Shown here one piece after another: positions 1 through 8,354 of a stretch of DNA of 14,616 bases. A program made the translations under genes and the position numbers. The notes below the pieces were generated by a model. That model did no database searches, was not told the origin of the DNA, and was given only the letters and a program-made list of their open reading frames with translations. Numbering within the stretch: the stretch's first letter is position 1; each line of letters begins with the position of its first letter. The DNA comes from Anaerolineae bacterium (lineage in GTDB: Bacteria > Chloroflexota > Anaerolineae > Promineifilales > Promineifilaceae). The stretch covers positions 1 to 14,616 of the forward strand of contig JACSSI010000036.1 in the NCBI GenBank assembly GCA_014879345.1, read 5' to 3'.

Positions 1-872
1 AGGAAGGGGAGGGTGGTGGTCAGAAATGTCAGGACGAGTGCAAGCCAGAAAACGGCCGTTATCCGCAGCAAAGTTGGCAAGAGAACGGCCGTTATAGGCA
101 AAACGGCCGTTGTTCCCACAAGCAGCGCCATCAGCCCCATCTGCACCTTCATCACCTGGGGCGTGTGAGAATCCTTGACAGCCCGTTCCGGGAAGCGGCG
201 GATCGTCTGGGTTTTCCAGTAACCAATCCAGAATTTCTTGTGAAAATAGGCACGCCATGACGCACTGTGCTGGTGATAAACCACAGCATCCGGTTGAAAG
301 ACAAACTGGTAGCCGCGTGCTGTCAGGCGGAAAGAGAGTTCCTGGTCTTCGGTGTAGTGGAAGCGCTCATCGAACCCGTTATTTTCAAGCAGCACCTCAC
401 GGTGGTAGGCGGCTGAATAGGTGTCTATAAAATCAATGCGGGACTGTTTGTGCAGCAAATCATATTTGTCTTCATATTCAATTTGCACGAAGCGAGCCAC
501 CAGTTCAGGCTGGTTGGTGGCGTAGCTGCCTTTGCAGCCATCAATTTCCGGGTTGGCGAACGGTTGGGCGAGGCAGTGGAGCCAGTTTGGGGTGGGGATG
601 CAGTCGGCGTCTGTGAAGCAGATGAGGTTGTGACTGGCAGCCTGGATGCCGATATTGCGGGCGGCGGCGGCACCTTTTGTGCTTTCCTGCCGGATGAGGC
701 TAACGGCGGCTTCTTTTTCGCAGAGGGCGGCTGTGTTGTCGGTGGAACCGTCATCGACGACGATGATTTCATAGGCAGATGGCTCGATGTGCTGCTGCTG
801 TTTGAGGGCATGCAGGCAAGATTGGATGGTGTGTTCGGCGTTGTGCGCGGGGATGATGACGGAAATCTTCAT
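1..872 (-). CDS. Family 2 glycosyltransferase, C-terminus cut by window edge
   Basis: Inverting GT-A glycosyltransferase expected to transfer a sugar from a nucleotide- or lipid-linked donor during cell-surface glycan synthesis at the cytoplasmic face of the membrane. Manual translation from ATG at 872 to base 1 gives 290 uninterrupted codons with no stop. It starts MKISVIIPAHNAEHTIQSCL, the classic GT2 opening. It continues with VVDDGSTDNTAA (38-49), a metal-binding DAD at 88-90 within CFTDADC, a catalytic-region TEDQELSFRL (174-183), and a hydrophobic segment from about 245 suggesting C-terminal membrane helices. Its ATG overlaps the stop of the preceding flippase-like gene in an ATGA (869-872), so translation is probably coupled. 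The visible length fits a GT2 of 300-400 residues whose last part lies outside the window. Three AACGGCCGTT palindromes sit in its membrane segment. The donor and acceptor cannot be read from sequence. Family assignment is secure; the exact substrate is unknown. Confidence 0.93.
   Translation of the reverse strand, partial: MKISVIIPAHNAEHTIQSCLHALKQQQHIEPSAYEIIVVDDGSTDNTAALCEKEAAVSLIRQESTKGAAAARNIGIQAASHNLICFTDADCIPTPNWLHCLAQPFANPEIDGCKGSYATNQPELVARFVQIEYEDKYDLLHKQSRIDFIDTYSAAYHREVLLENNGFDERFHYTEDQELSFRLTARGYQFVFQPDAVVYHQHSASWRAYFHKKFWIGYWKTQTIRRFPERAVKDSHTPQVMKVQMGLMALLVGTTAVLPITAVLLPTLLRITAVFWLALVLTFLTTTLPF
51..111. repeat. Triplet of AACGGCCGTT palindromes inside the GT2 membrane segment
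   Basis: Three exact copies at 51-60, 84-93 and 102-111 lie within 61 bases. Each reads Thr-Ala-Val in the glycosyltransferase frame (TTAVLP, ITAVLL, ITAVFW). This is the densest cluster in the window. Confidence 0.9.
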
Positions 873-1900
873 CTGCCGACCGCTTTTTGCCATTTCCAGT
901 GGGTGCGGGAGACGGCGACAGCGCCAAACGCCAGCAGCGGCAGGACGATGACAAGGTAATAAATCGTGGAGTAGCTCACGATAACCGCTTCATCTCTCAA
1001 ACCAAAAGCGAACAAGGTCAGAGCGGCTGTGCCGTTCAGGATGCCGATTTTGCCCGGTGTGGAAGGTGGTGCGATTGCCAGGATGACGATGATGTTGAGC
1101 AGAGCGGCTTCGACGATGCCCAGTTCAAGATGGAAGGCGAGAAACAGCAAATAAGGTGTGGATACAGTCAGCAGGGCAATGACTGCTGATAAGCCGATGA
1201 TGACCAGGGTTTGCCGTTTGTGGCGCAGGGCATCCAGTCCTTCCAGCCCGGAAACAAGCCAGCGCATGACCCGGTCTTCCCATTTGCCGGGCAGCCACCT
1301 GGCAAATAAGCGGCTTATTTTGATGATCCAACCGGTTTGGAAGGCCAGGATGTAGAGGCTGAAGAGGGAGAGGAGGGAAACGGCCGTTATCATGGGCAGC
1401 GGGTTCGTGACAAAATTGGGCAGGATGACGGACGGCAGAATCAGCAGCAGCGATAAGCCGACCATGATCAGGTCTAGCAATTTTTCAACAACGAGGGTGC
1501 CTAATGCGCGTGCTTTGCCCACGCCAGCCATCCAGTCGATGGCAAACAGACGCGCAATTTCCCCCAAACGCATGAAAGGCAGCACCAGATTGACGAATGC
1601 GCCGAGATTGAATGCCCAGAACACAGGCGGAAAAGGGGGTTTTTCGGTGGGTGTTGTCAGCAAAATTTGCCAGCGCCAGGATTTGACGAGCAGGGTGAGG
1701 ATGAGGGTGGCAAAACTGAGCAAAATGTAGAGAGGTGAGGCCGCAGCGAAGGCGTTGATGAGTTCTGCCAGGGTGACGCGCTGGGCAATTGTCCAGATGC
1801 CGATGATGAGGAGAACGGCCGTTGCCAGCAAACTAAACCACGACCATGCCTGCTGTTTTCTTACTGAAACGGGCTTATCTTGATTGTTGTTGGCCACCAT
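869..1900 (-). CDS. Lysylphosphatidylglycerol synthase TM-region / flippase-like membrane protein
   Basis: Integral membrane protein of the LPG_synthase_TM (UPF0104) family, the group containing the membrane half of MprF and AglD-like proteins. Such proteins are commonly found beside glycosyltransferases and are thought to handle lipid-linked substrates. From ATG at 1900 it is 343 residues with about seven or eight hydrophobic helices (roughly 22-39, 54-72, 135-160, 170-187, 231-257, 263-278, 291-330). Family motifs are visible: NLVLPFMRLGEIARLF (104-119), ALGTLVVEKLLDL (132-144) and APPSTPGKIGILNG (277-290). There is no soluble aminoacyl-transferase domain, so lysine transfer is not predicted. 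I chose ATG 1900, 13 bases beyond the upstream stop and preceded by GGTGG. A longer version from GTG at 1972 would add 24 Pro/Ser-rich residues and overlap the previous gene. It overlaps the downstream GT2 by 4 bases. The family is confident; the transported or modified lipid is unknown. Confidence 0.9.
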   Translation of the reverse strand: MVANNNQDKPVSVRKQQAWSWFSLLATAVLLIIGIWTIAQRVTLAELINAFAAASPLYILLSFATLILTLLVKSWRWQILLTTPTEKPPFPPVFWAFNLGAFVNLVLPFMRLGEIARLFAIDWMAGVGKARALGTLVVEKLLDLIMVGLSLLLILPSVILPNFVTNPLPMITAVSLLSLFSLYILAFQTGWIIKISRLFARWLPGKWEDRVMRWLVSGLEGLDALRHKRQTLVIIGLSAVIALLTVSTPYLLFLAFHLELGIVEAALLNIIVILAIAPPSTPGKIGILNGTAALTLFAFGLRDEAVIVSYSTIYYLVIVLPLLAFGAVAVSRTHWKWQKAVGR

Positions 1901-1913
1901 GTTGCCACCATGT

Positions 1914-4073
1914 TTATGATTCTGGACGGACAATGCGGGCGCTGGGGTCGCCAAAGAGGGCGAAGGTGTCACTGATTTCGCGCATACCGCTATTTTGAAT
2001 GTCTAGCGATAATTTTGCTGCCTGGAAAGCGTCGCCCATGCGTGTTACGGCTGGGTCGTTTAGCTGTTGGATTAAGCTGACGGCAAATGGCTCCTGATTA
2101 GAGGAGAGAGTCAGGCTGGTGGCGGCTACAGAGAGAACGGGGCCTGATTCATGATTGAGCATCACCTCTGTAAGTGAGGGCTGGTCCGGCTGCGTAAACA
2201 GGCCTGTGAGGCAGGTAAGCTGCACCACAATCGGCGGTGTGTTGCTGTTGAGATTGGTGACGGCTTCTTGTGTGAATACGTTCTCTTTGCCCCATTGGCG
2301 CAAGCTGCCATGCCCGATGTAGGTCGCTAACCAGGCGCCTTCGTTGAGGGCGGTGGTGACTTCATCGGCATGCAGGGCGGCGCTGATTTGTAAACCGTCA
2401 GGTGAGAGTTGGCTGGCTGTGGCGATGTTTTGGGCGGTCAGTTCAAATTGAGGCTCTGTGCCATCAGCCGCGAATAATGTGGTGTTAACGGCCGTTCCTG
2501 CCTCATAAGCCAGGGTGCGTTCAACTAAAGCGGCTGCTTCTGCCGGTATGCTGACAGGCCAACGGCCTACGGCCATGTCAGGTGCACCATCCCCATCTGT
2601 GTCGGTTAATACAGAGTCGCTTACCGTTTCGCCGCTGTACGAAACCGGCACCATCAACGCTGGCACGATGTTTTGCGGAGCCATGTCGAGGTAATTGCGA
2701 TAATCAGAGGTGGCATCCCCCACGAGCAGGAGATAGCTTGGTTTAGGCTCCTGCCACTGGTCGTGGGCATACGTGATGAATTGTTTGAGGCTTTCGGGTG
2801 ATGGTTCACCGCCGCCAAATTCGTCATACAGTTCGGCGACGGGGATTAGCTTGACGCTAAGTCCTTCTTCGGTTCTGGCGGCAACCAGCGGCGCGAGTGC
2901 TGGTGCTAATTCATCGGTGGTGAGAATGATGAGGTCGGCTTGCTGGCTGGTGTCGCGCCACTTGCTGGCACGTACCGGGCTGATGGCAGCCGGCGCAGCG
3001 AACCCTTCTGGCGCTACTGCGGCAAGCTGCATATCGGGCTGAAGCGAGAGTTGCACCTGATCTGTATGTGCGGTTGAGTCGGCAATATGTTGTGGTGCGT
3101 TGGCATCATAAATATCAAAGAGCAGCGGGGTATTGCTGAAACCAGAGAGGGTGATTTGACCGGTGGCGGGTTGGAGGATGAGTTGGTCGTTAACGGCCGT
3201 TGGCGGGGCGCTGTAGGCCAGGTCTACCCAATTGAGTTGTACGATGTCTAAAAATGTGGCACCTTCAGGCGCGTTGTCCAGAATAAGTTCGTTTTTACCA
3301 CTTTTTAGCGTGTCGGGCGGAATCTCGAGTGTGGCTGTGTGGAAAGTATTGCCGTCAAACTGGATGATGCCGATGGGCGTCTCATTGATGATGACCTCGA
3401 GATCGTGATCGTTTTCTACTTCAGAATTGTAGGAGATACCAACCAGTTGGATTGTGATTTCGCCGCTGCCATCCGCTACGGCAGGAAGGTCAAAGGTGAT
3501 GGGGAAGCTGTTACCCTGTCGGATGGTTTCCCAAAACCAGACATCGCCTTCTCCGTGGGAACGGGCTTGAGATTCGTAAAGCAGGTTTTCTTCCAAGTGC
3601 CGGCTGCTGGTGATGCTTTCTAGTTTGGTAGTGGCGGATAGGGCGTTGGAAACGGCCGTTTCCGACATCAATACGCCCCCATCTGCGACGGCTAAAATAT
3701 AAGGACGGGTGGCGGTATAACGGCTTGTCGGTGCTTGCCCATAAAACAGAAGCGTATCCTCATGAAAATAGAAAGGAACGGGTTGGTCTTGGGTGGTTAG
3801 TGACAGGGTGTCTTTTGAAAAAGCATCAAATGTAATGCCAGCCTCGGCTAAATCTTTCTCGCTGACTTGGTAAAAGCCATCGGCTGCAATTTCGATTTTG
3901 GCTTTGTTTGCGGCTATGTCAAAGGTTTCCTGGTTTTTTTGAACGCCGTTGTTTTTTACGCCGTTGTTATTTAGGCCACATGCTGCCAGGAGAAACAAAC
4001 ATACCAGCCCGATGATCCAGGGCTGGTATATACGAGATGTTAATTTTGCTTTTTTTAGCAGTGAAAGGGGCAT
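1914..4073 (-). CDS. C25 (gingipain-like) cysteine peptidase, lipoprotein
   Basis: 719-residue predicted exported lipoprotein with a peptidase C25 domain (caspase-like fold, cysteine endopeptidase). The N-terminus has a basic start (LLKKAKLTSR), a hydrophobic core and a lipobox LLAAC with acylatable Cys32, then an Asn/Gly-rich tether. Residues about 57-113 hold a DGFYQV...LLFYGQ segment also seen in the other C25 protein of the operon. A beta-rich region follows, then the peptidase from about 375: PSYLLLVGDAT (445-455), PDMAVGRWPV (498-507), YIGHGS with candidate catalytic His588, QLTCLTGLF with candidate nucleophile Cys621, and a closing FALFGDPSARIV (704-715). Both dyad residues are present, so activity is plausible. 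A DTDGDGAPD stretch (491-499) resembles a calcium-binding loop. It lies 8 bases after the stop of the ELNT surface-protein gene. An AGGG about 7 bases before ATG 4073 serves as ribosome binding site and overlaps that stop. The target protein is not known. Confidence 0.88.
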   Translation of the reverse strand: MPLSLLKKAKLTSRIYQPWIIGLVCLFLLAACGLNNNGVKNNGVQKNQETFDIAANKAKIEIAADGFYQVSEKDLAEAGITFDAFSKDTLSLTTQDQPVPFYFHEDTLLFYGQAPTSRYTATRPYILAVADGGVLMSETAVSNALSATTKLESITSSRHLEENLLYESQARSHGEGDVWFWETIRQGNSFPITFDLPAVADGSGEITIQLVGISYNSEVENDHDLEVIINETPIGIIQFDGNTFHTATLEIPPDTLKSGKNELILDNAPEGATFLDIVQLNWVDLAYSAPPTAVNDQLILQPATGQITLSGFSNTPLLFDIYDANAPQHIADSTAHTDQVQLSLQPDMQLAAVAPEGFAAPAAISPVRASKWRDTSQQADLIILTTDELAPALAPLVAARTEEGLSVKLIPVAELYDEFGGGEPSPESLKQFITYAHDQWQEPKPSYLLLVGDATSDYRNYLDMAPQNIVPALMVPVSYSGETVSDSVLTDTDGDGAPDMAVGRWPVSIPAEAAALVERTLAYEAGTAVNTTLFAADGTEPQFELTAQNIATASQLSPDGLQISAALHADEVTTALNEGAWLATYIGHGSLRQWGKENVFTQEAVTNLNSNTPPIVVQLTCLTGLFTQPDQPSLTEVMLNHESGPVLSVAATSLTLSSNQEPFAVSLIQQLNDPAVTRMGDAFQAAKLSLDIQNSGMREISDTFALFGDPSARIVRPES

Positions 4074-4081
4074 CCTTTACC

Positions 4082-5179
4082 CTAGTTTGCTTTGCGTGAA
4101 AACAGTAAGATAGTGCCAATGAGTCCGGTGGCAAAAATGAGCAGTGCCACAATAAATCCTAACCACAAGAAAATGCGACCCTGGTTGGCTGATGCGTTTC
4201 CACTGGAATTGATGTTGGTTGGTTCGTCTGCTTGTGTGCCTGAGTAGCCATCTGTGCTGCCGATGACGGGTACAGGCGTCGAAACGGTTTCGTAAGCTAC
4301 GGCATCATCGACTACGGCCTCATCAACTGTGGTATTACTGGTATCGACATCATAGGGATCAGGAACGGCCGTTGCTGTTGGCTCATCACCTGGATATTCA
4401 TTTTGCGGTTGAGGTGCCAGCGATCCATTACTGTTTGTTTCGATTGTTTCTGCCTGTGCAAATACTTCTGAAACGCCGCCTAAACTGGCACTGCTGACTT
4501 CTCCAGAACGGGTAGTATCTGAAGCGGTGGTGTTATCAGTGGTTTGCGCAATGTTGGTTGTGTCTGAATTTTGCACAGATGAGGTCAGCGACTGTGCTGA
4601 GTTGGGTGTAATGGTGACGAAACCGCCAGGCGGTGTACTCGTTGCTTGCTGGTTGGCAGATGGCGTGGCTGTGACTGTTGATCCGGCCGATGTTCCTGGT
4701 TTGGCTGTTGCGGTGCTGCTGCCAGGGCCACTAATAACGACGGGTGTATTTGTTGGCAGGATGCCGACGGTGACGGTGTCACGTCCTGCTTCTGTTTCAT
4801 TACTTGAGGTCTCAACTTCCATCAATATATAGGTGTAGACCTGACCATTTTGTACCCTGTTATCGGTAACGCTATAAGTGCCACCTATGGCGACACCACC
4901 AACACCTGGGATGAATCCGTTATCGCCCACATAATCGAGATACACGGCGCTGCCACCTGAGGCAGCGCGTTTGATGCGGAACCCAAGTGTGTTTAATTCA
5001 CTGCCAGTCTCCCAATCCAGACGGACTGCATTATTGAGGGGGACAGCATCGAAGGAGATTAAGCTAACGGCCGTTGGCTCATCATCAGCCTGGGTGGGCA
5101 ACCATAATACAGTCATGGCTGCAATGAAAAGGCAGAGAAATAATATGATTTTTGGTAGAAATTTATTCACCAATCGCAT
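4082..5179 (-). CDS. Surface-anchored ELNT-domain (FnIII-like) protein with long Thr/Ser linker
   Basis: 365-residue predicted exported membrane-anchored protein. A signal peptide or N-terminal anchor (about 5-31) is followed by a compact beta-sandwich-like domain (35-140) with LDWETGSELNTLGFRIKR (54-71) and GGTYSVTDNRV (99-109). Then comes a very long low-complexity Thr/Ser/Pro/Ala/acidic region (140-330), likely extended and possibly O-glycosylated. It ends with one hydrophobic helix (336-360) and a short basic tail SRKAN. The folded domain aligns by eye with residues 40-125 of the 157-residue protein at 8654-9127, so the two are paralogues in one operon. It lies 21 bases after the large C25 peptidase and 8 bases before the lipoprotein C25 peptidase. 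A GAAGG ribosome-binding motif is flush against ATG 5179; TTG at 5173 or GTG at 5170 would give normal spacing and may be the true start. No enzymatic motif is visible. Substrate or anchor of the C25 peptidases is inference. Confidence 0.8.
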   Translation of the reverse strand: MRLVNKFLPKIILFLCLFIAAMTVLWLPTQADDEPTAVSLISFDAVPLNNAVRLDWETGSELNTLGFRIKRAASGGSAVYLDYVGDNGFIPGVGGVAIGGTYSVTDNRVQNGQVYTYILMEVETSSNETEAGRDTVTVGILPTNTPVVISGPGSSTATAKPGTSAGSTVTATPSANQQATSTPPGGFVTITPNSAQSLTSSVQNSDTTNIAQTTDNTTASDTTRSGEVSSASLGGVSEVFAQAETIETNSNGSLAPQPQNEYPGDEPTATAVPDPYDVDTSNTTVDEAVVDDAVAYETVSTPVPVIGSTDGYSGTQADEPTNINSSGNASANQGRIFLWLGFIVALLIFATGLIGTILLFSRKAN

Positions 5180-5184
5180 CCTTC
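5180..5184 (-). promoter_or_regulatory. Ribosome binding site flush with annotated ATG
   Basis: On the minus strand GAAGG ends immediately before ATG 5179, leaving zero spacing. It stands 6 bases before an in-frame TTG (codon 3) and 9 before GTG (codon 4). This suggests the surface-protein gene may really begin at one of those codons, which would shorten the signal peptide by 2-3 residues without harming it. Confidence 0.45.
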
Positions 5185-5200
5185 AATAAAACATAAGTGG

Positions 5201-8200
5201 TTACTTTGTAATCATTGGCAGAAAAACAAAGTTATCTAGCGCTGGGCGAACGGCCATCATGGCTGGATCTCCCTGAAGATTAAAGCTGTATAATTCAGAT
5301 TCAGCAAATACAGAACTTTGCATGAAGTACAGTTTAGCATAGTTTACCGCATCACCGAGATTTATTTGATTTTGATTTACCATGCCTTTATAAATGCCTT
5401 CCATAAGAATCGTGTGTTCACTGTCATACCCTAACCCTGCTGAACCCCAATGGGCAACCGATCCCATAAGGTTGGTTAGCTTTAAAAAGCGTTCACCCAC
5501 TCCTGGTCTGCCAGGCCAGGCAAAATACCCATCCAGGCAGTCGGCACTCAATACGATGGCTGGGTTGTTGATGTTACCCCACTCGTTTTTTAGAGTGTCA
5601 TCAGAGACAGAGATGTCAGTAGTCCAAAATGAGGGAGTAGCAGCATCCCGATAAACACCCCACCGTTCTACGGCACCATGTCCCCTGTAATTGACAATGG
5701 AAACACCCTCATAAGCTTCGGTTTTGAAAGCTTCTTTGAATGCCGTATTGTTTGCATAGTTCTCTCGGCAAAGATGGATTTGTTCATAATCGTTGGCGGG
5801 TAACAGGGAGCCTGTTTTTTGGAGGTTGGTCAGGCAAAAACTGCCGCCGGCCTTCGGGTCTGGAAAATCTGCCAAAAACAGAATCCGTTGTTTTCCGTTG
5901 GCTGGTATCGATAGTAAATTCTCTTCATACCGGATGATTTTATCGACGACGGCAGTGGCTTGTGCTTCTGTTTCTACCGTCAACCGGCCGATTGCCATAT
6001 CTGGCTGCAAATCATCACCTACCAGAAAGACGAGGGGATTGTCAGAGGGTATCAAGCCCTGGATGCGGTCTTTGAACTGCATATCTGTGGGGACGTAATT
6101 TTCAGCATTTTTGTCCCAGGTGCTGCAATTTGCAGCACAGTCTAGTTTACGCGGGGCAACGACACCATCTCCAACCAATGCGACATAGCTGGGGCTGGTA
6201 GGCCAGGTTAGCAGTGCATTTTTTAGATAGGCCTGGATGGCTTCTGGCATGGGCAGCCCGTAGCCATAAATATTGATGACATCTTTGATATTGACGACGT
6301 GGGTGCTGAATCCGCCGTACTTATTAAGTTGTCGATGGGCTGCCAGCTTGTTTGCGGCTGTGATGAAGTTGCCATGTGAAATGGCAACCCAATCGGCTCC
6401 GTTGACGGGGTTCAAGGTGGTGGGGGCGGCGTAGGCGCTGATTTTGCCTGTAGTTGTCAGGATGTTGCTGGTGGTGGTGGCGATGTAGTTTTGAGACGAG
6501 CTGCTGTTGATGCCGATGGTGTAGGTGTAACGGCCGTTATTTTCAGTTCTGTCTCCATTATCCAATAGAACCTGGGTGGGGGTTTTCGGCGAAGTGATAT
6601 CCCAGACCAGCAGATTGTTGGGATTGTTCTCGCTGAAATCTTGCACCACCATAGCACGCCCCCCCTCCGCGTCTGTGAAAAAGAGTTGATCGTTCTGAGC
6701 TTTTAAGGTGCGCACATAATCAACCGTGATGCGATTCATGTAAGCCTCGACGCCAGTAGAACCTGAGAGAGTTACCGTAAATACATTGTTTCCAGCTTGA
6801 AGCGCGGTCATCGGCACTGATTGGGTGACATTGACATTTTTATGATCGATCCACGTTCTTTGGGTACATGCTGAAGGAGAATTAAGGCAAGTATCTATTT
6901 GATAAGTGTAGTTCTTATCATATTCGCGTGTCATGAACTCAACGGTGTAGGTGGCGGTTTGCCCGGCACTGAGGACGGGGTCTGGCAGATTGACGGAGTA
7001 AGCTTTAGTGCCAGCGCCAAATAATGCCCAGTACCAGGAGTCCGCTTCATTGGGGAAATCGTTCCAGGCATTACCGCTGGGGTCTTCATCCCACTCATTC
7101 GTCCAGGTGCTGAAGAAATAGAGTTCGTCTTCACGAGTGATGGAATCGGTGAAGGTGGTGGCGGTTTCTGCTCCTGGTGCGTTTGAAACATCTGCCATAT
7201 TGGTGGCTGTGCCATTGGCCCAAAGCCAGTAGACATTGTGGGTGAGGAACTGTTTTTCACGGCGTGATCCATTAACCCCTTCACCGTAGAAGCGGATGAT
7301 GTCGTTGCTTTCCAAAATAGTGGGATTTGTTCCAATTTTGATGAAATCGTAGGCTACATTTTCGCCGCGTGACATCATTTGAATGGTGGCAGGGTTAGTG
7401 CTGGCAATGTTCATGCCAGCCGCGGCTAAATCTGAGCCTAAAATGTTGTAGATGCCATCCTGGTTGATGTCGATTTTATAGGATGTGGTGCCGAGGGGGA
7501 GGGAAACGGCCGTTTCTGCCAAACTGTTCAGCCGTAAATCCTGTTCAGTCACCGGCAAACTGCGCCATGCCTTGCCCTGCTCAAAGTTGAGAACCATGTC
7601 CGCTACATTGCTCTGATAAGCGTCATCTTTGCTGGGTACTGGTTGTAAATGCTCGAGTTGTGCGCCTTCAAAGTGGAGTTCGACGCGCAGTTGCTGTGCG
7701 TGCTGTAATTCTCGCCGCAGGGGATTATAGTGCACGGGATATACATCTAATTTAACCAGACGCATATCACGGAAATAAACAGGTTCTGAAAGCTGGTAAC
7801 TGTGATGAGGATACAGGGCATCAGCGGCGTAAATGTCAGGATTGGGAATCGCGGCGGCTGGTTGGGGGGAAACGGCCGTTGCCGGGAACGGTGAATCGGG
7901 ATCAGAATTCACAAACGACACCATTGGTTCCACCACAGCACCCACAGCTACACCAGATTGCAAACTTACCCCTTCCTGATACACATCAACAGAAATAGAA
8001 GCACCTGGTGGTAAAGCAATAAAAGTAGAAAAATAAGGTAGTGCCGGGGAACCAGATTCCTGCATAACCATATTCAGCCCATCGCTGGAAAGGCCATCAT
8101 CTTCCCCAAAAGCAATCGGGTCTGATACAAGAACAAAAGATAAACCATCTTCATCTGAACGCAAGATGGAAACACCGTTTGAAAAAGAGGTATGCGTCTC

Positions 8201-8323
8201 CTCAATCAAAAACCCTGAATCAGAGTCAAAAGATTGAGCTTGCAGAACAATCAATACACCGGCTAACAAAACTGTGGCTAAAAAAAATGAAAAAATAGTT
8301 TTCGACATACTTTTATTATGCAT
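5201..8323 (-). CDS. Large secreted C25 (gingipain-like) cysteine peptidase
   Basis: 1040-residue predicted secreted cysteine peptidase of family C25. From ATG 8323 it has a signal peptide (about 1-30, core FFLATVLLAGVLIVL, probable cleavage after AQS). A propeptide-like N-terminal region (about 35-260) contains LPYFSTFIALPPGA and REL...LRVELHF, followed by a SYKIDINQDGIYNI...IIRFYGEGV module (281-350). A large beta-rich insertion follows. The peptidase runs from about 640: WVAISH, PSYVALVGDG (711-720), PDMAIGRLTV (774-783), NYRGHGAVERWG with candidate catalytic His882, VLSADCLDGYF with candidate Cys929, and FNLQGDPAMMAV (1014-1025). It ends FVFLPMITK, a short LP-containing tail rather than a membrane helix. 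The reading frame could be opened at TTG 8329, but ATG 8323 has GAAAGG 6 bases upstream. It sits between the PqqD-like gene (31-base gap) and the first long ELNT protein. A C25 homologue retaining both dyad residues; substrates unknown. Confidence 0.9.
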   Translation of the reverse strand: MHNKSMSKTIFSFFLATVLLAGVLIVLQAQSFDSDSGFLIEETHTSFSNGVSILRSDEDGLSFVLVSDPIAFGEDDGLSSDGLNMVMQESGSPALPYFSTFIALPPGASISVDVYQEGVSLQSGVAVGAVVEPMVSFVNSDPDSPFPATAVSPQPAAAIPNPDIYAADALYPHHSYQLSEPVYFRDMRLVKLDVYPVHYNPLRRELQHAQQLRVELHFEGAQLEHLQPVPSKDDAYQSNVADMVLNFEQGKAWRSLPVTEQDLRLNSLAETAVSLPLGTTSYKIDINQDGIYNILGSDLAAAGMNIASTNPATIQMMSRGENVAYDFIKIGTNPTILESNDIIRFYGEGVNGSRREKQFLTHNVYWLWANGTATNMADVSNAPGAETATTFTDSITREDELYFFSTWTNEWDEDPSGNAWNDFPNEADSWYWALFGAGTKAYSVNLPDPVLSAGQTATYTVEFMTREYDKNYTYQIDTCLNSPSACTQRTWIDHKNVNVTQSVPMTALQAGNNVFTVTLSGSTGVEAYMNRITVDYVRTLKAQNDQLFFTDAEGGRAMVVQDFSENNPNNLLVWDITSPKTPTQVLLDNGDRTENNGRYTYTIGINSSSSQNYIATTTSNILTTTGKISAYAAPTTLNPVNGADWVAISHGNFITAANKLAAHRQLNKYGGFSTHVVNIKDVINIYGYGLPMPEAIQAYLKNALLTWPTSPSYVALVGDGVVAPRKLDCAANCSTWDKNAENYVPTDMQFKDRIQGLIPSDNPLVFLVGDDLQPDMAIGRLTVETEAQATAVVDKIIRYEENLLSIPANGKQRILFLADFPDPKAGGSFCLTNLQKTGSLLPANDYEQIHLCRENYANNTAFKEAFKTEAYEGVSIVNYRGHGAVERWGVYRDAATPSFWTTDISVSDDTLKNEWGNINNPAIVLSADCLDGYFAWPGRPGVGERFLKLTNLMGSVAHWGSAGLGYDSEHTILMEGIYKGMVNQNQINLGDAVNYAKLYFMQSSVFAESELYSFNLQGDPAMMAVRPALDNFVFLPMITK

Positions 8324-8329
8324 AAACAA

Positions 8330-8335
8330 CCTTTC
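8330..8335 (-). promoter_or_regulatory. Ribosome binding site deciding the C25 peptidase start
   Basis: GAAAGG on the minus strand is 6 bases before ATG 8323, the ideal distance, and is flush with the alternative TTG at 8329. It supports the ATG as the start codon. Confidence 0.6.
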
Positions 8336-8354
8336 GATTAAAGTTCACCCATGG

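Noticed and set aside
425..954. Minus-strand open frames of 128 and 61 codons at 425-811 and 769-954
   Set aside because: They run in other phases of the glycosyltransferase and flippase genes. The Ser/Pro/Thr-rich composition is frame-shift noise.
450..959. 169-codon plus-strand open frame, Gly/Val/Asp-rich
   Set aside because: It is antisense to the glycosyltransferase, whose GT2 motifs are intact over the same bases. The composition is typical of a shadow frame, and no ribosome binding site or family is recognisable.
1901..1972. 24-codon N-terminal extension of the flippase-like protein from GTG 1972
   Set aside because: It would overlap the upstream gene by 59 bases, uses GTG and encodes a Pro/Ser-rich stretch outside the family domain. 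ATG 1900 is a better start.
8324..8329. TTG start for the large C25 peptidase
   Set aside because: The ribosome binding site is flush with the TTG but 6 bases from ATG 8323, which is preferred.
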